DNA of 64,000 bases from Paucilactobacillus oligofermentans DSM 15707 = LMG 22743 (GTDB lineage Bacteria; Bacillota; Bacilli; Lactobacillales; Lactobacillaceae). This document shows, in pieces, positions 38,130-45,614 of this stretch. Location of the stretch: assembly GCF_001434315.1 (NCBI RefSeq), contig NZ_AZFE01000032.1, positions 340,740-404,739 of the forward strand, read 5' to 3'. Position 1 is the first letter of the stretch; each line of letters opens with the position of its first letter. The notes under the pieces are model-generated. The model searched no databases. It saw only the letters and a program-made list of their open reading frames with translations, and had not been told where the DNA came from. Made by a program: the position numbers and the translations under genes.

Positions 38130-38336
38130 TTATTTGCGTGGATCTTTTTCTCCAGTTGCTGACTCCATTCCTTCAGTCGTTACAACCAGAGTTTTCCCTA
38201 GTAATCTATACGACCCTTCAGGCCACTTTTGAGGAGACTGCCTAATACTAGTCCTAACATACGCTTCATTCTTATTCCATATTTGAGCAGCTTCAGCAGC
38301 GGGCATGATATCTGAACTGTTTAAATTAATTTTCAT
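38130..38336 (-). CDS. Small helix-turn-helix protein at the prophage end
   Basis: A 68-residue protein starting MKINLNSSDIMPAAEAAQIW. The segment MPAAEAAQIWNKNEAYVRTS reads as a helix-turn-helix of the kind found in small phage and antitoxin-like DNA-binding proteins, and KTLVVTTEGMESATG follows as a wing-like end. AGGAGAG lies 7 nt before the ATG. Such genes often follow the lysis cassette and are expressed from the prophage. A regulator or lysogenic-conversion gene is plausible; no function is shown. Confidence 0.6.
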   Translation of the reverse strand: MKINLNSSDIMPAAEAAQIWNKNEAYVRTSIRQSPQKWPEGSYRLLGKTLVVTTEGMESATGEKDPRK

Positions 38337-38347
38337 TTCAATCTCTC

Positions 38348-38449
38348 CTACTTAACTATTAAATATACGATAATTCCAATAAATAAAATCCAACCAATAA
38401 ACGCTTTCTGGTCGAACTTATGACGTTGTACAGTTATTTTTATTTTCAT
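38348..38449 (-). CDS. Small membrane peptide of 33 residues
   Basis: Starts MKIKITVQRHKFDQKAF and continues with one hydrophobic helix (residues 17-32, IGWILFIGIIVYLIV) ending in Lys. GGAG lies 6 nt before ATG 38449, and the stop is 11 bp before the HTH gene. The basic N-terminus and single helix suggest an inner-membrane peptide, either a lysis accessory or a type I toxin-like peptide. No family is recognised. A putative divergent small RNA lies directly upstream. Confidence 0.5.
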   Translation of the reverse strand: MKIKITVQRHKFDQKAFIGWILFIGIIVYLIVK

Positions 38450-38471
38450 AGTGTGCTCCATTTGGTATAAT
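38443..38471 (+). promoter_or_regulatory. Plus-strand promoter for a putative small RNA
   Basis: TTTTCA (38443-38448), 17 bp, TATAAT (38466-38471). It overlaps the start region of the 33-residue peptide gene on the other strand. Confidence 0.45.
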
Positions 38472-38477
38472 ATACAC

Positions 38478-38596
38478 CAAAGAGACGGCTCTTTCGAGCT
38501 ATTCTTTGGTTAAGCCTCATCGGCTTATCTTGATTGAGAAAGTTATGAATAGAAGATTAATTTTGAAGGTTAATTCTATTTTTAACTTTCTTTTTT
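38478..38596 (+). ncRNA. Candidate small RNA with own promoter and terminator
   Basis: Downstream of TATAAT 38466-38471 the expected RNA begins near 38478 with a hairpin: CCAAAGA/TCTTTGG (38477-38483, 38503-38509) enclosing GCTC/GAGC. A second hairpin TAAGCC/GGCTTA follows (38511-38527). A long imperfect stem, GAAAGTTA (38538-38545) with TAACTTTC (38583-38590) and inner AATAGAA/TTCTATT pairs, is followed by TTTTTT. This gives a compact RNA of about 120 nt, with no good open frame. It is divergent from the 33-residue peptide gene and antisense to any read-through from the endolysin. Confidence 0.4.
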
Positions 38597-38703
38597 ATAC
38601 CTCATGGTTTCAACTCCTTTCCTTAAGGTATGTATACATTACAACTCCGCTCCGTGTTAATAGCAACCCTATATCGAGTTATCCTTAAAATAATTTCCAC
38701 AAA

Positions 38704-38737
38704 AATAAGCCCTATCCAATTAAGGATAAGGCTTTAA
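38704..38737 (-). terminator. Terminator after the endolysin
   Basis: AAGCCTTATCC and GGATAGGGCTT pair across TTAATT on the minus strand, followed by ATTTTTG. It closes the late operon 7 bp after the endolysin stop. Confidence 0.85.
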
Positions 38738-38743
38738 TTTTGC

Positions 38744-40045
38744 TTAGAAATATAGAATTTGACCAGGATAAATGCTATCTGGATTTGAAATACCATTCGC
38801 ATTCGCAATGCTCCAATAATCAGTTCCAAATTCGTTAGCAATACCCGAAAGTGTATCTCCACTTTGAACGGTGTAAGCCACCGTTGATGAACTTGAACCA
38901 TTCACCTTAATAGCTTGTCCAACTTGAATCGAGTTAGGATCACTAATTCCATTCACACTTGCTAAAGTCCAATAATCAGTTCCGTATTGTTGCGCAATAC
39001 CGCTTAAAGTATCTCCGCTTTGAACATAATAGACTGAGCTAATTGAGTTTGATTGAGAATTTGAAGATGTACTTGTATCAAGAATTTCAACGTTAGATTT
39101 ATTGATCCAGCTTTGAATGCCTGAAAGCAATACTTTGTTACCACTAACTTGTGCAACTTTATAGGACTGACCTTTTACCCAATTAGGGATTGATTGACCA
39201 GTTGCCCATTTAGTAGCTGAGAAGTTTACTTTGACTGTATTACCAGTTTTGATATCTGACTTAGAAGTATTGTCAGCTTCTTGTCCTGCATCAATAGCTG
39301 GAGTATCTGTATTAGGGTTGTTGTTTTTAGTATAACCATTATCCGTTATTCCAGTTAAATCAATATTCCCATCTAATCCACCAGCAATATAAGTCGAAGT
39401 AAATTGGAACATAGTTACATTGTCAAAACTTGGAAAGTAATTGTAGTTTGGTTCTGGCGTTACTTGATAATCTGGATATTCACCTAGCCATAATGGGTAT
39501 GCTTTAGCTAATGAACTTAAATCTAAGTGATTAACTAAGAAACTCTTATAGCCGTAAAGCACTGCGGTATAGCCTGCTTTTTGAACACGATCTAACGCAT
39601 AACGTACAGCATCCGTATTAGGATTACCTGATTCAACATCTAAAGCTACAATAGATCCTTTAGGCGTTTGAATCATTGGCAAATAATGATCTAGCATTTG
39701 ATCAGCTTGAGCACGAGAACTAAATTGTGAATAAATATAGGTATGTGCTCGTTTACCCTGGGCAATTGTATATTGCACCTGTGTGGCATACGTATTTTGG
39801 TCTACAAATGAACCATCATAATAACCACCAACCTGTGATATTGAGAACTTATCAGAAGCATATCCAAACTTTCCAGTTGATCCTTGATACTTAGACCAAT
39901 CTACACCTTTGTCGCCTTTAGCAGCTTGAACTGTTTGAACTGAGTTCAAGTCAAAGGCTTGACTGGTTTGTACGATTGGCAAAGCAACTAAAAAGGCCGC
40001 TGCAGAAGCAACAACCAAACTCTTTAACTTATTTTGTTTTGTCAT
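38744..40045 (-). CDS. Phage endolysin: secreted GH25 muramidase with SH3 and two LysM domains
   Basis: Cuts the glycan strands of peptidoglycan to release virions. From ATG 40045 it has 433 residues: a Sec-type signal (basic start, [16 protein letters not shown] core, AxA-like end near residue 42), a GH25 domain at about 45-240 ([18 protein letters not shown]), an SH3-type wall-binding domain at about 255-320 and two LysM repeats ([11 protein letters not shown] both times) at about 340-433. GAGG lies 6 nt before ATG 40045; a longer frame of 18 codons lies within the holin gene. A signal peptide suggests holin-independent export with activation on membrane collapse. Confidence 0.93.
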   Translation of the reverse strand: MTKQNKLKSLVVASAAAFLVALPIVQTSQAFDLNSVQTVQAAKGDKGVDWSKYQGSTGKFGYASDKFSISQVGGYYDGSFVDQNTYATQVQYTIAQGKRAHTYIYSQFSSRAQADQMLDHYLPMIQTPKGSIVALDVESGNPNTDAVRYALDRVQKAGYTAVLYGYKSFLVNHLDLSSLAKAYPLWLGEYPDYQVTPEPNYNYFPSFDNVTMFQFTSTYIAGGLDGNIDLTGITDNGYTKNNNPNTDTPAIDAGQEADNTSKSDIKTGNTVKVNFSATKWATGQSIPNWVKGQSYKVAQVSGNKVLLSGIQSWINKSNVEILDTSTSSNSQSNSISSVYYVQSGDTLSGIAQQYGTDYWTLASVNGISDPNSIQVGQAIKVNGSSSSTVAYTVQSGDTLSGIANEFGTDYWSIANANGISNPDSIYPGQILYF

Positions 40046-40472
40046 TTTTTTCCTCATCTTTCTTAATGAATTCATCTGATCTAGATGCCATTTTTTCAAA
40101 CTTTTTACGTATTGGCATTGGAAATGGCACTCCTAAAACATCTAAGTTTTCCATTATTGAAACGCCATATTGGTAAATAAAGTACGTTAAAAAAATGTTT
40201 GCTTCTGTTTCCAACCCCATTGCTGCAAGAATTGGATATAAAAAAGCAATCATTGCAAGAATCAATGAATGCTTAGCTAATCCGTTTAGACCTTTAGTAC
40301 TATTTACATGTCGTTTAGCATCTGTTTTCCATGCCTTCAATGATCCTGTCAGAATATCAAACATAACGAGAACAAAAACAATATCGATATACGGATTGTC
40401 CTGCATGTGCGTAGCGTTATGCCACACCAAATCCCAAACAAAACCAGGTGGAACATTACCCATCGTTTCCAT
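40029..40472 (-). CDS. Phage holin
   Basis: A 147-residue membrane protein with about three hydrophobic segments ([55 protein letters not shown]) and a charged C-terminal tail rich in Lys/Glu. Size and the [10 protein letters not shown] motif fit the toxin-secretion/phage-lysis holin family. It overlaps the endolysin start by 17 bp, the normal holin-lysin pair. Confidence 0.88.
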   Translation of the reverse strand: METMGNVPPGFVWDLVWHNATHMQDNPYIDIVFVLVMFDILTGSLKAWKTDAKRHVNSTKGLNGLAKHSLILAMIAFLYPILAAMGLETEANIFLTYFIYQYGVSIMENLDVLGVPFPMPIRKKFEKMASRSDEFIKKDEEKNDKTK

Positions 40473-40477
40473 CGCCC

Positions 40478-40612
40478 CTACGCTTTATAGTCTGTACCAG
40501 TAATTTCTTTGTATTGATCAGGTGTTAGTCCAAAACCAACAAATACTTTGTAATACTCTGGGTCTGTTTGACCCCATGATTTAAACATTAAACATTGTTC
40601 ATAAACTGACAT
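40478..40612 (-). CDS. XkdX-like small tail protein
   Basis: A 44-residue protein beginning MSVYEQCLMFKSWGQTDPE, with a WG...Y..FV.....T..QY.EITG pattern typical of the XkdX family found before holin genes in Gram-positive phages. Its ATG overlaps the upstream stop in TAATG and it ends 5 bp before the holin start. The role is unknown. Confidence 0.75.
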   Translation of the reverse strand: MSVYEQCLMFKSWGQTDPEYYKVFVGFGLTPDQYKEITGTDYKA

Positions 40613-40959
40613 TATTCAGCACTCCCTTTCTTCATTTCAGCTAATTCACTAGCCTGCGACATGATCAATTTTTGCATTCCTGTAATTTGAGTTGCTTGAT
40701 TCATTAACATCATTTGAATATCACTTGGCTTTGCTAGTTCTGGGTGTTCTTTCAAATATGCTTGTCGCTCTTTTTCAAGCCCAATTTCGTAGATTTCTTT
40801 ATCAGAACTAACCCATTTAGTACCATCGAAAATTGATGGTTGATAAAGTCCTTCTTCGGGTTCTACGATTGTTTGTCCGTCAGTTAATTCGTAGTCATCT
40901 TCAACGACATCAGAACCAACGAATTGGTTTTGCTTATTATAAATATAAATTGCCTTCAT
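40612..40959 (-). CDS. Phage tail-region hypothetical protein (DUF2977-like)
   Basis: A 115-residue protein with a beta-rich N-terminal part (KAIYIYNKQNQFVGSDVV, FDGTKWVS) and a helical C-terminal part rich in Met and Gln (MMLMNQATQITGMQKLIM). Similar proteins sit between baseplate and lysis genes of lactobacillar phages and may assist fibre assembly. Function is not established. It is coupled to the XkdX-like gene. Confidence 0.55.
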   Translation of the reverse strand: MKAIYIYNKQNQFVGSDVVEDDYELTDGQTIVEPEEGLYQPSIFDGTKWVSSDKEIYEIGLEKERQAYLKEHPELAKPSDIQMMLMNQATQITGMQKLIMSQASELAEMKKGSAE

Positions 40960-40971
40960 TCTTGTCCTCCT

Positions 40972-41400
40972 TTACCAGCTGATTATTAAGTTAATTTTTA
41001 AATCCGTTTTTGCAGTAATATCAGCACCGAAATAAGCTCCGGTTATTTTGCCGATATCGCCATAATTTAATCTGATGGTATTAGATCCCCAAGTATTTGT
41101 GAAACCACCAACGAGATTAACTTTTGTACCTTCGACTGGAGAAATATTTGTTGGGAGAGTAAAAATCAATGCATCAGTTGCTGACTTTAGCGACGATATA
41201 TGCATCCACCCAGATATTTCGATTTGATGAACTTTACCGCCTAGTGAAACAGTACGATATCTAACATCGTTAAGTTCACTATCTCCTGCACCGTTCCAAC
41301 CGTTAACGTAAACAATGCCAGTTTGTGTCCATGCACTATAACTAGTGTCGTTTGCGTTCAGCTTTGGTAGCCACCCTGTTTCCTTTGTTACATCTGCCAT
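40972..41400 (-). CDS. Putative receptor-binding/baseplate accessory protein A
   Basis: A 142-residue beta-rich protein starting MADVTKETGWLPKLN. It shares layout with the next gene upstream: GW near the N-terminus, then a T/G-rich sheet with YVNG, RYRTVSLGGK. AAGGAGG lies 7 nt before ATG 41400. I do not recognise a family; tandem small beta proteins at this place usually form the tip or host-binding head of the baseplate. Confidence 0.5.
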   Translation of the reverse strand: MADVTKETGWLPKLNANDTSYSAWTQTGIVYVNGWNGAGDSELNDVRYRTVSLGGKVHQIEISGWMHISSLKSATDALIFTLPTNISPVEGTKVNLVGGFTNTWGSNTIRLNYGDIGKITGAYFGADITAKTDLKINLIISW

Positions 41401-41442
41401 TATTGTGTCCTCCTTGACGGTCAACCGCCCTAAGACGATTGA

Positions 41443-41886
41443 CTATTTGACTGTGAAAATGAAGAAACCATTGATTTCCATCTGGTTATTTGTTGTCCAC
41501 GCGTCAATACAGTTAACGAATAATTGTGAGTTAGCGCTTCGACCCCAAATCATCATCTTATTTTGACCCGTACGACTGTAACCACCAAAATCACTTTCCG
41601 CATTTGGAACTTGTGCAGTATCGGGGAGTTGAACGACATTAGATACTGCTCCAGCACTTAAAGGAGGAACTATTACTGGAATTGAAAGGAATGTCATTCC
41701 TAATTTACCTTGAGTAATAGTTCTAAATTTTGGAGTACCATCACCTTTTGAAGCCCCGTTAATAAAAGTAATCCCTGCAGTAACCCAACCCGTATCTGAA
41801 TACTTGCCGCCACCGAAAATTTCAGTGAAATTATCATTGATTATTTTTTCCCAGCCAGATTCCTTCGTTAATTGTATTTGTCCCAT
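41443..41886 (-). CDS. Putative receptor-binding/baseplate accessory protein B
   Basis: A 147-residue beta-rich protein (MGQIQLTKESGWEKII start; KYSDTGWVTAGITFINGASK; RTITQGKLGM). It parallels the gene at 40972-41400 (GW, ITFING/IVYVNG, FRTIT/YRTVS), so the two look like a diverged tandem pair. Probably exposed at the tail tip; function inferred from place only. Confidence 0.5.
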   Translation of the reverse strand: MGQIQLTKESGWEKIINDNFTEIFGGGKYSDTGWVTAGITFINGASKGDGTPKFRTITQGKLGMTFLSIPVIVPPLSAGAVSNVVQLPDTAQVPNAESDFGGYSRTGQNKMMIWGRSANSQLFVNCIDAWTTNNQMEINGFFIFTVK

Positions 41887-41889
41887 TAT

Positions 41890-41976
41890 TTAGCACCGCC
41901 TTTCAGAAGCGCTAAAGTGTTGGGAGAGTAGGGTATTTCTACCCCCCCACGTATTTTTCAATCTAATTTTAATCAT
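41890..41976 (-). CDS. Small 28-residue open frame between baseplate genes
   Basis: Starts MIKIRLKNTWGGRNTLL, with AAAGGA 8 nt before ATG 41976, and its stop is 3 nt before the next ATG. It is basic and contains a run of seven G in the coding strand, which could be a slippery or variable tract. It may be a real coupled micro-gene or just the leader of the next gene. Confidence 0.3.
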   Translation of the reverse strand: MIKIRLKNTWGGRNTLLSQHFSASERRC

Positions 41977-41992
41977 AAGTTTTTCCTTTCGT

Positions 41993-42955
41993 TTACCAAG
42001 TTGTAATCTGCGTCCAAACAGTCCAAGTATCAGCAGTAGCACCGTTACGTGTGTAGATCATCGGAGCCTTATTAGTTGTGCATAAAGTAGCCCTTTGCAT
42101 TGGGGCACCAGAAGCTAAATCTGTGAATGGTGTAAACGTCTCAAGAATATATAATCCCGATGGAAGTCCGCTTAATTGAACTCCGTTAGAGTATTCAGTG
42201 TGCATTTTTTGCACATAGCTTGAGATATAGAAGCTAGGTTTTCTAGCGTCCGTAACATTTGCACTACCACGATTTTCGATAACTAAATCCTTTGATAATT
42301 TAGCTATTGCGTCATCAACCGTCTTTTTGAATACGTTAAAATCATCTTGTGTAATGATTGCTTTAGCGTCAATTAACTTTTGATAGGTTTCAATTAACGA
42401 AGTTAATGAAGATAAGTTTTGGTTCAAATTAGAATCTTTATCCAAAACCTCACTAAGCATTGAATCAATTTTGCCTTTTTTATCGTTGATGTAATCCTGC
42501 ATTTGCTTGTTCAACTCATCTAAATCCGTATAGAATGGCTTACTGTCGATACCAAAATCAACACTATTTCCGAGTACATGAATACCCACATTAACCGTTG
42601 AAATTACAGTTCCACTTGAATCTTTGATACCAAAGAATGTGGTCGTGTAATCCCAATCACCTTCGACTTGAAAAGTACCTGCTGGAAAATAAAATGTAAC
42701 TTTCCCGATTTGCAAATTGTCTCCAGTTTGGTTAGCTTTACCATAATCAACGAGTTTAAATGCTGTACCGTTGGCGTCTTTGCCTGATAGATAAAGCGTG
42801 TAATTCGTTAGATCTAATGGCAAGCCATTGCGTTTGAACCACAATTTTGTGAACGATTGACTGTCGCCAACTCGTCCGTTGAAACTGGAAGCTAAATCAA
42901 TCTTTGTCGGCGTTGGCTTCATAATGTCAACGACCGTATATGAATTTACTGCCAA
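41993..42955 (-). CDS. BppU-type upper baseplate protein with pyocin-knob-like C-terminus
   Basis: The 320 residues hold an N-terminal BppU domain (residues 1-135, with FNGRVGDSQSFTKLWFKRNG and FYFPAGTFQVEGDWDYT), a helical stalk (150-240) and a C-terminal knob-like domain (GSANVTDA ... TWTVWTQITTW) that may bind the host surface. The start is TTG 42955, with AAGGGGG 9 nt upstream and the previous stop as TAATTG, so it is coupled. In related phages BppU connects the baseplate core to receptor-binding proteins. Confidence 0.75.
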   Translation of the reverse strand: MAVNSYTVVDIMKPTPTKIDLASSFNGRVGDSQSFTKLWFKRNGLPLDLTNYTLYLSGKDANGTAFKLVDYGKANQTGDNLQIGKVTFYFPAGTFQVEGDWDYTTTFFGIKDSSGTVISTVNVGIHVLGNSVDFGIDSKPFYTDLDELNKQMQDYINDKKGKIDSMLSEVLDKDSNLNQNLSSLTSLIETYQKLIDAKAIITQDDFNVFKKTVDDAIAKLSKDLVIENRGSANVTDARKPSFYISSYVQKMHTEYSNGVQLSGLPSGLYILETFTPFTDLASGAPMQRATLCTTNKAPMIYTRNGATADTWTVWTQITTW

Positions 42956-43411
42956 TTAATTTTCCCCCTTTTGAAATAAATTATTGAAAAATAAAAGGCA
43001 ATCATTGAGTTTGCTTTCAATGATTTGCCAATTTGAATTGATATTATTTTTGAAGTCGTCATTAAGTGCCAACTTTTGTGGCAACCACAATGTGATTCGT
43101 GTGGTGTCGGTATAATCTGGTACTCCGACAACTCCGTGAATATTCCATTGCACAACTAGTTCATTAACTATGATTGATAAGTTAGCGAACTGCTTGTTCA
43201 GCCATAAATACGCTTGACGATTTAACATGGTCGTATTCAGTACTGGTATCGGCTCGTTGCTGATTGTGCCTTCACTGAATTTCGAATCATCTAACTTGTA
43301 TAGTTCATCAAGTTTGCTGACAACTAGCTTGCAATTATTGAATACATTGTCAGTTAATTGTGCCCCTGTAAAGCTGTCGGGTAATCTCACTAATGCTAAT
43401 TTGTTTACCAT
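42956..43411 (-). CDS. Phage tail-region hypothetical protein
   Basis: A 151-residue protein starting MVNKLALVRLPDSFTGA, mostly helical, with aromatic runs near the C-terminus (WQIIESKLNDCLLFFNNLF). It overlaps the upstream gene by 7 bp and touches the BppU start. I recognise no domain. From its place it may be a baseplate connector or fibre chaperone. Confidence 0.5.
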   Translation of the reverse strand: MVNKLALVRLPDSFTGAQLTDNVFNNCKLVVSKLDELYKLDDSKFSEGTISNEPIPVLNTTMLNRQAYLWLNKQFANLSIIVNELVVQWNIHGVVGVPDYTDTTRITLWLPQKLALNDDFKNNINSNWQIIESKLNDCLLFFNNLFQKGEN

Positions 43412-44241
43412 AATGTTACTTGCCTCCATGCTGTCCAACTATCGCCAAATTTCATACGAATATATTTTTCTGCTGTAGTATCAGAAACAAAATCTTGTTG
43501 AACTCTTGCTGGGTCAGCAGAATTAACGTACAAATATCCCCACGTTGCTACTGGAGCATTACCCATAGTAGCTTTGCACCAATAACGTCCATCAGTTATA
43601 ACGGTGTTCAAGTCATGACCTTTATCAGTTATAGAGTTCCAAGGATTAATTTGGTCAACCGTGGCTACTTTTTTGCCATTTATAATTACTCCGCCGTTAG
43701 CGACTATGTTCATGTTAGCTTGCCCAACTGCACCACTTTTGCCACCAGCAACAATAATTCGTGCGTCATAGTCGTTAACACCAGTTTTTGTATGAAAATC
43801 TATGAATGGAGTATCAAAGGTTGCACCAGCATTAATTTCTAGGCTGACTAAATTGCTAGGGATAACTTCGGTCTTTTTGGCGTATGGAGTTAAGTCAACA
43901 CTTGCGCCAACTCCATCTTTCCCTGCTACGCCATCAGCACCAGTGTCGCCTTTTTCTCCCTGTTGGCCTTGGGGACCAATCGGGCCTGTAGAGCCAGCTG
44001 GACCGGGGTCACCTTTGTCACCCTTAGGGCCTTGCGGGCCAGTATCCCCAGGCTTACCCTCACTGCCCGCCTTAGCTAGTAATAGCCAGTAGGTTGCATC
44101 AGTCACAGCCTTACCGGTATTGCTGACAAGACACATATACGAGCTATTACCGCTGGTAACGATGTCTAACCGCGTGTAAGCAGTCGTTACATCATATGCC
44201 CCTTTTGGTACGGGCATCACTCGACCTAGATCAATGCTCAT
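43405..44241 (-). CDS. Collagen-like tail fibre with pyocin-knob C-terminus
   Basis: The 278 residues hold an N-terminal carbohydrate-binding-like module (about 1-55, GAYDVTTAYTRLDIVTSGN), Gly-X-Y collagen repeats at about 59-112 (GPQGPKGDKGDPGPAG), a beta region, and a pyocin-knob-like end (DLNTVITDGRYWCKA ... SWTAWRQVTLW). Collagen repeats in phage fibres form trimeric rods. Its ATG overlaps the stop of the GH25 fibre gene by one base. Probably binds a surface polysaccharide. Confidence 0.72.
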   Translation of the reverse strand: MSIDLGRVMPVPKGAYDVTTAYTRLDIVTSGNSSYMCLVSNTGKAVTDATYWLLLAKAGSEGKPGDTGPQGPKGDKGDPGPAGSTGPIGPQGQQGEKGDTGADGVAGKDGVGASVDLTPYAKKTEVIPSNLVSLEINAGATFDTPFIDFHTKTGVNDYDARIIVAGGKSGAVGQANMNIVANGGVIINGKKVATVDQINPWNSITDKGHDLNTVITDGRYWCKATMGNAPVATWGYLYVNSADPARVQQDFVSDTTAEKYIRMKFGDSWTAWRQVTLW

Positions 44242-45614
44242 TAACTCTCACCCCCTAAATCTGCGTATAAGTCTGGCTCTTTAATCGTTAGCTTGATGTC
44301 GCTTAGCACACGGCTAGCAACGGCACCTACAAGCGTACTCTCATCAATTGTTTTGTCATCGCTGATCAAATCGCCGGTATTGGTGTCAATGTGTAAATTA
44401 AGCGCGTCCTTGACTAGCGACATGATGCTATCCACCGTCAAGCTATAATCTGCGTCCGTACCACTACTACCAGGGGCACCGTCCACACCCTTAAGGCTTG
44501 CCAGCCATTCTGCCTCGGTGTCGGTGTAGCCATTGTTAACAGCCAATTGATAGGCCGACAATCCTGTATCACCTTTATCGCCCTTATCGCCTTTATCACC
44601 CTTGACACCTTGAATTCCTTGCGGCCCTGTGTCGCCTGGTTCTCCTTTAAGACCTTGAGCACCTACTGCTCCATCTTTGCCATCAACGCCCTGTGGACCT
44701 TGTGCGCCCGTGTCACCTTTTTCTCCCTGTGGACCTTGGGGACCAATCAATCCAGTATCACCTTTATCGCCTTTCAAACTTGGCAAACTAGTTGTCGGGG
44801 TATATTCCTTTAATAATTCAGTAACATAGGATTCCATGCTTGAGGCAGTGACTGGAAAAGTAATTTTGTTAGCAATATATGGCCATAACCGATCTCCGTC
44901 CGCTTGGTTGAACATAAATCCTAATGGAGATAGAACCACATGGAAATTGTTATTATCTCCCGAATACGCCAGTCCAATTCCGCCACCCCTTGAAGTGTCT
45001 TGATGAAATCCAACGGCACCAGCAGCAGTCGATTTATACGAGATAATCAGTGCACCAGTTTTATCAAAATCACGATCAATGTCATCAGTATAAGTTCCAA
45101 ATCCTCCTGAACCAGCACCTGAAATTTGCCACATATCATAATTAGACGGTGCCTTGCCATATGAAGCCACCCAACGATACACTCCGTCAGCTACCAATTT
45201 ATCATTATCGAATTGTGCCTGATATGGCGAATCAGATACATAGATTCCAGACTCCCATCCGGCTTTATCCCATTCAACTTTAAAATCATAGAACTGCGCT
45301 TGCCAATCTCCGGCGATATCCCCTTCAATATCAAGAAACATATGCGCATCTTTAGCTAATCCCAACGATTGAGCGTTCGAAATCGAAAACTCAACTTCTC
45401 CTGTTTCACCTTGGTAAAAATGATATCCGTGCCAAATCAATCCATATTTATTCGCATTTGCAATATGTTCTCGGGCTTGCTCTTCATACTCCAATCCGTG
45501 AGAAAGCTGAATGATTACGGCTTTAATGCCAGCATCTTTAATCGCTTGCCAATCTAAAGCACTGGAATCTTGCCATTTCGCAATGTCGATTACGTTAGCT
45601 GCTACCATATTCAT
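44241..45614 (-). CDS. GH25 lysozyme-collagen fusion tail protein
   Basis: The 457 residues begin with a complete-looking GH25 domain (1-195: VIDIAKWQDSSALDW, GYHFYQG, MFLDIEGDIAGDW, YDMWQISG), a linker domain (200-275), Gly-X-Y repeats (about 282-345), a NNGYTDTEAEWLASLKG connector, and a coiled/beta tail. No signal peptide is seen, and the gene lies between Tal and the fibre, so this is a virion-borne muramidase rather than the lysin. GAGGAG precedes ATG 45614; Met3 is an alternative start. It overlaps the Tal gene by 20 bp. Confidence 0.8.
   Translation of the reverse strand: MNMVAANVIDIAKWQDSSALDWQAIKDAGIKAVIIQLSHGLEYEEQAREHIANANKYGLIWHGYHFYQGETGEVEFSISNAQSLGLAKDAHMFLDIEGDIAGDWQAQFYDFKVEWDKAGWESGIYVSDSPYQAQFDNDKLVADGVYRWVASYGKAPSNYDMWQISGAGSGGFGTYTDDIDRDFDKTGALIISYKSTAAGAVGFHQDTSRGGGIGLAYSGDNNNFHVVLSPLGFMFNQADGDRLWPYIANKITFPVTASSMESYVTELLKEYTPTTSLPSLKGDKGDTGLIGPQGPQGEKGDTGAQGPQGVDGKDGAVGAQGLKGEPGDTGPQGIQGVKGDKGDKGDKGDTGLSAYQLAVNNGYTDTEAEWLASLKGVDGAPGSSGTDADYSLTVDSIMSLVKDALNLHIDTNTGDLISDDKTIDESTLVGAVASRVLSDIKLTIKEPDLYADLGGES

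Noticed and set aside
38506..38688. Plus-strand open frame of about 60 codons
   Set aside because: It reads through the long terminator stem, lacks a ribosome binding site and gives a low-quality protein; a small RNA fits better.
44500..44780. GC-richer repeated DNA in the fibre gene as a CRISPR or mobile repeat
   Set aside because: The repeats are codons for Gly-X-Y collagen triplets in frame; no spacer structure.
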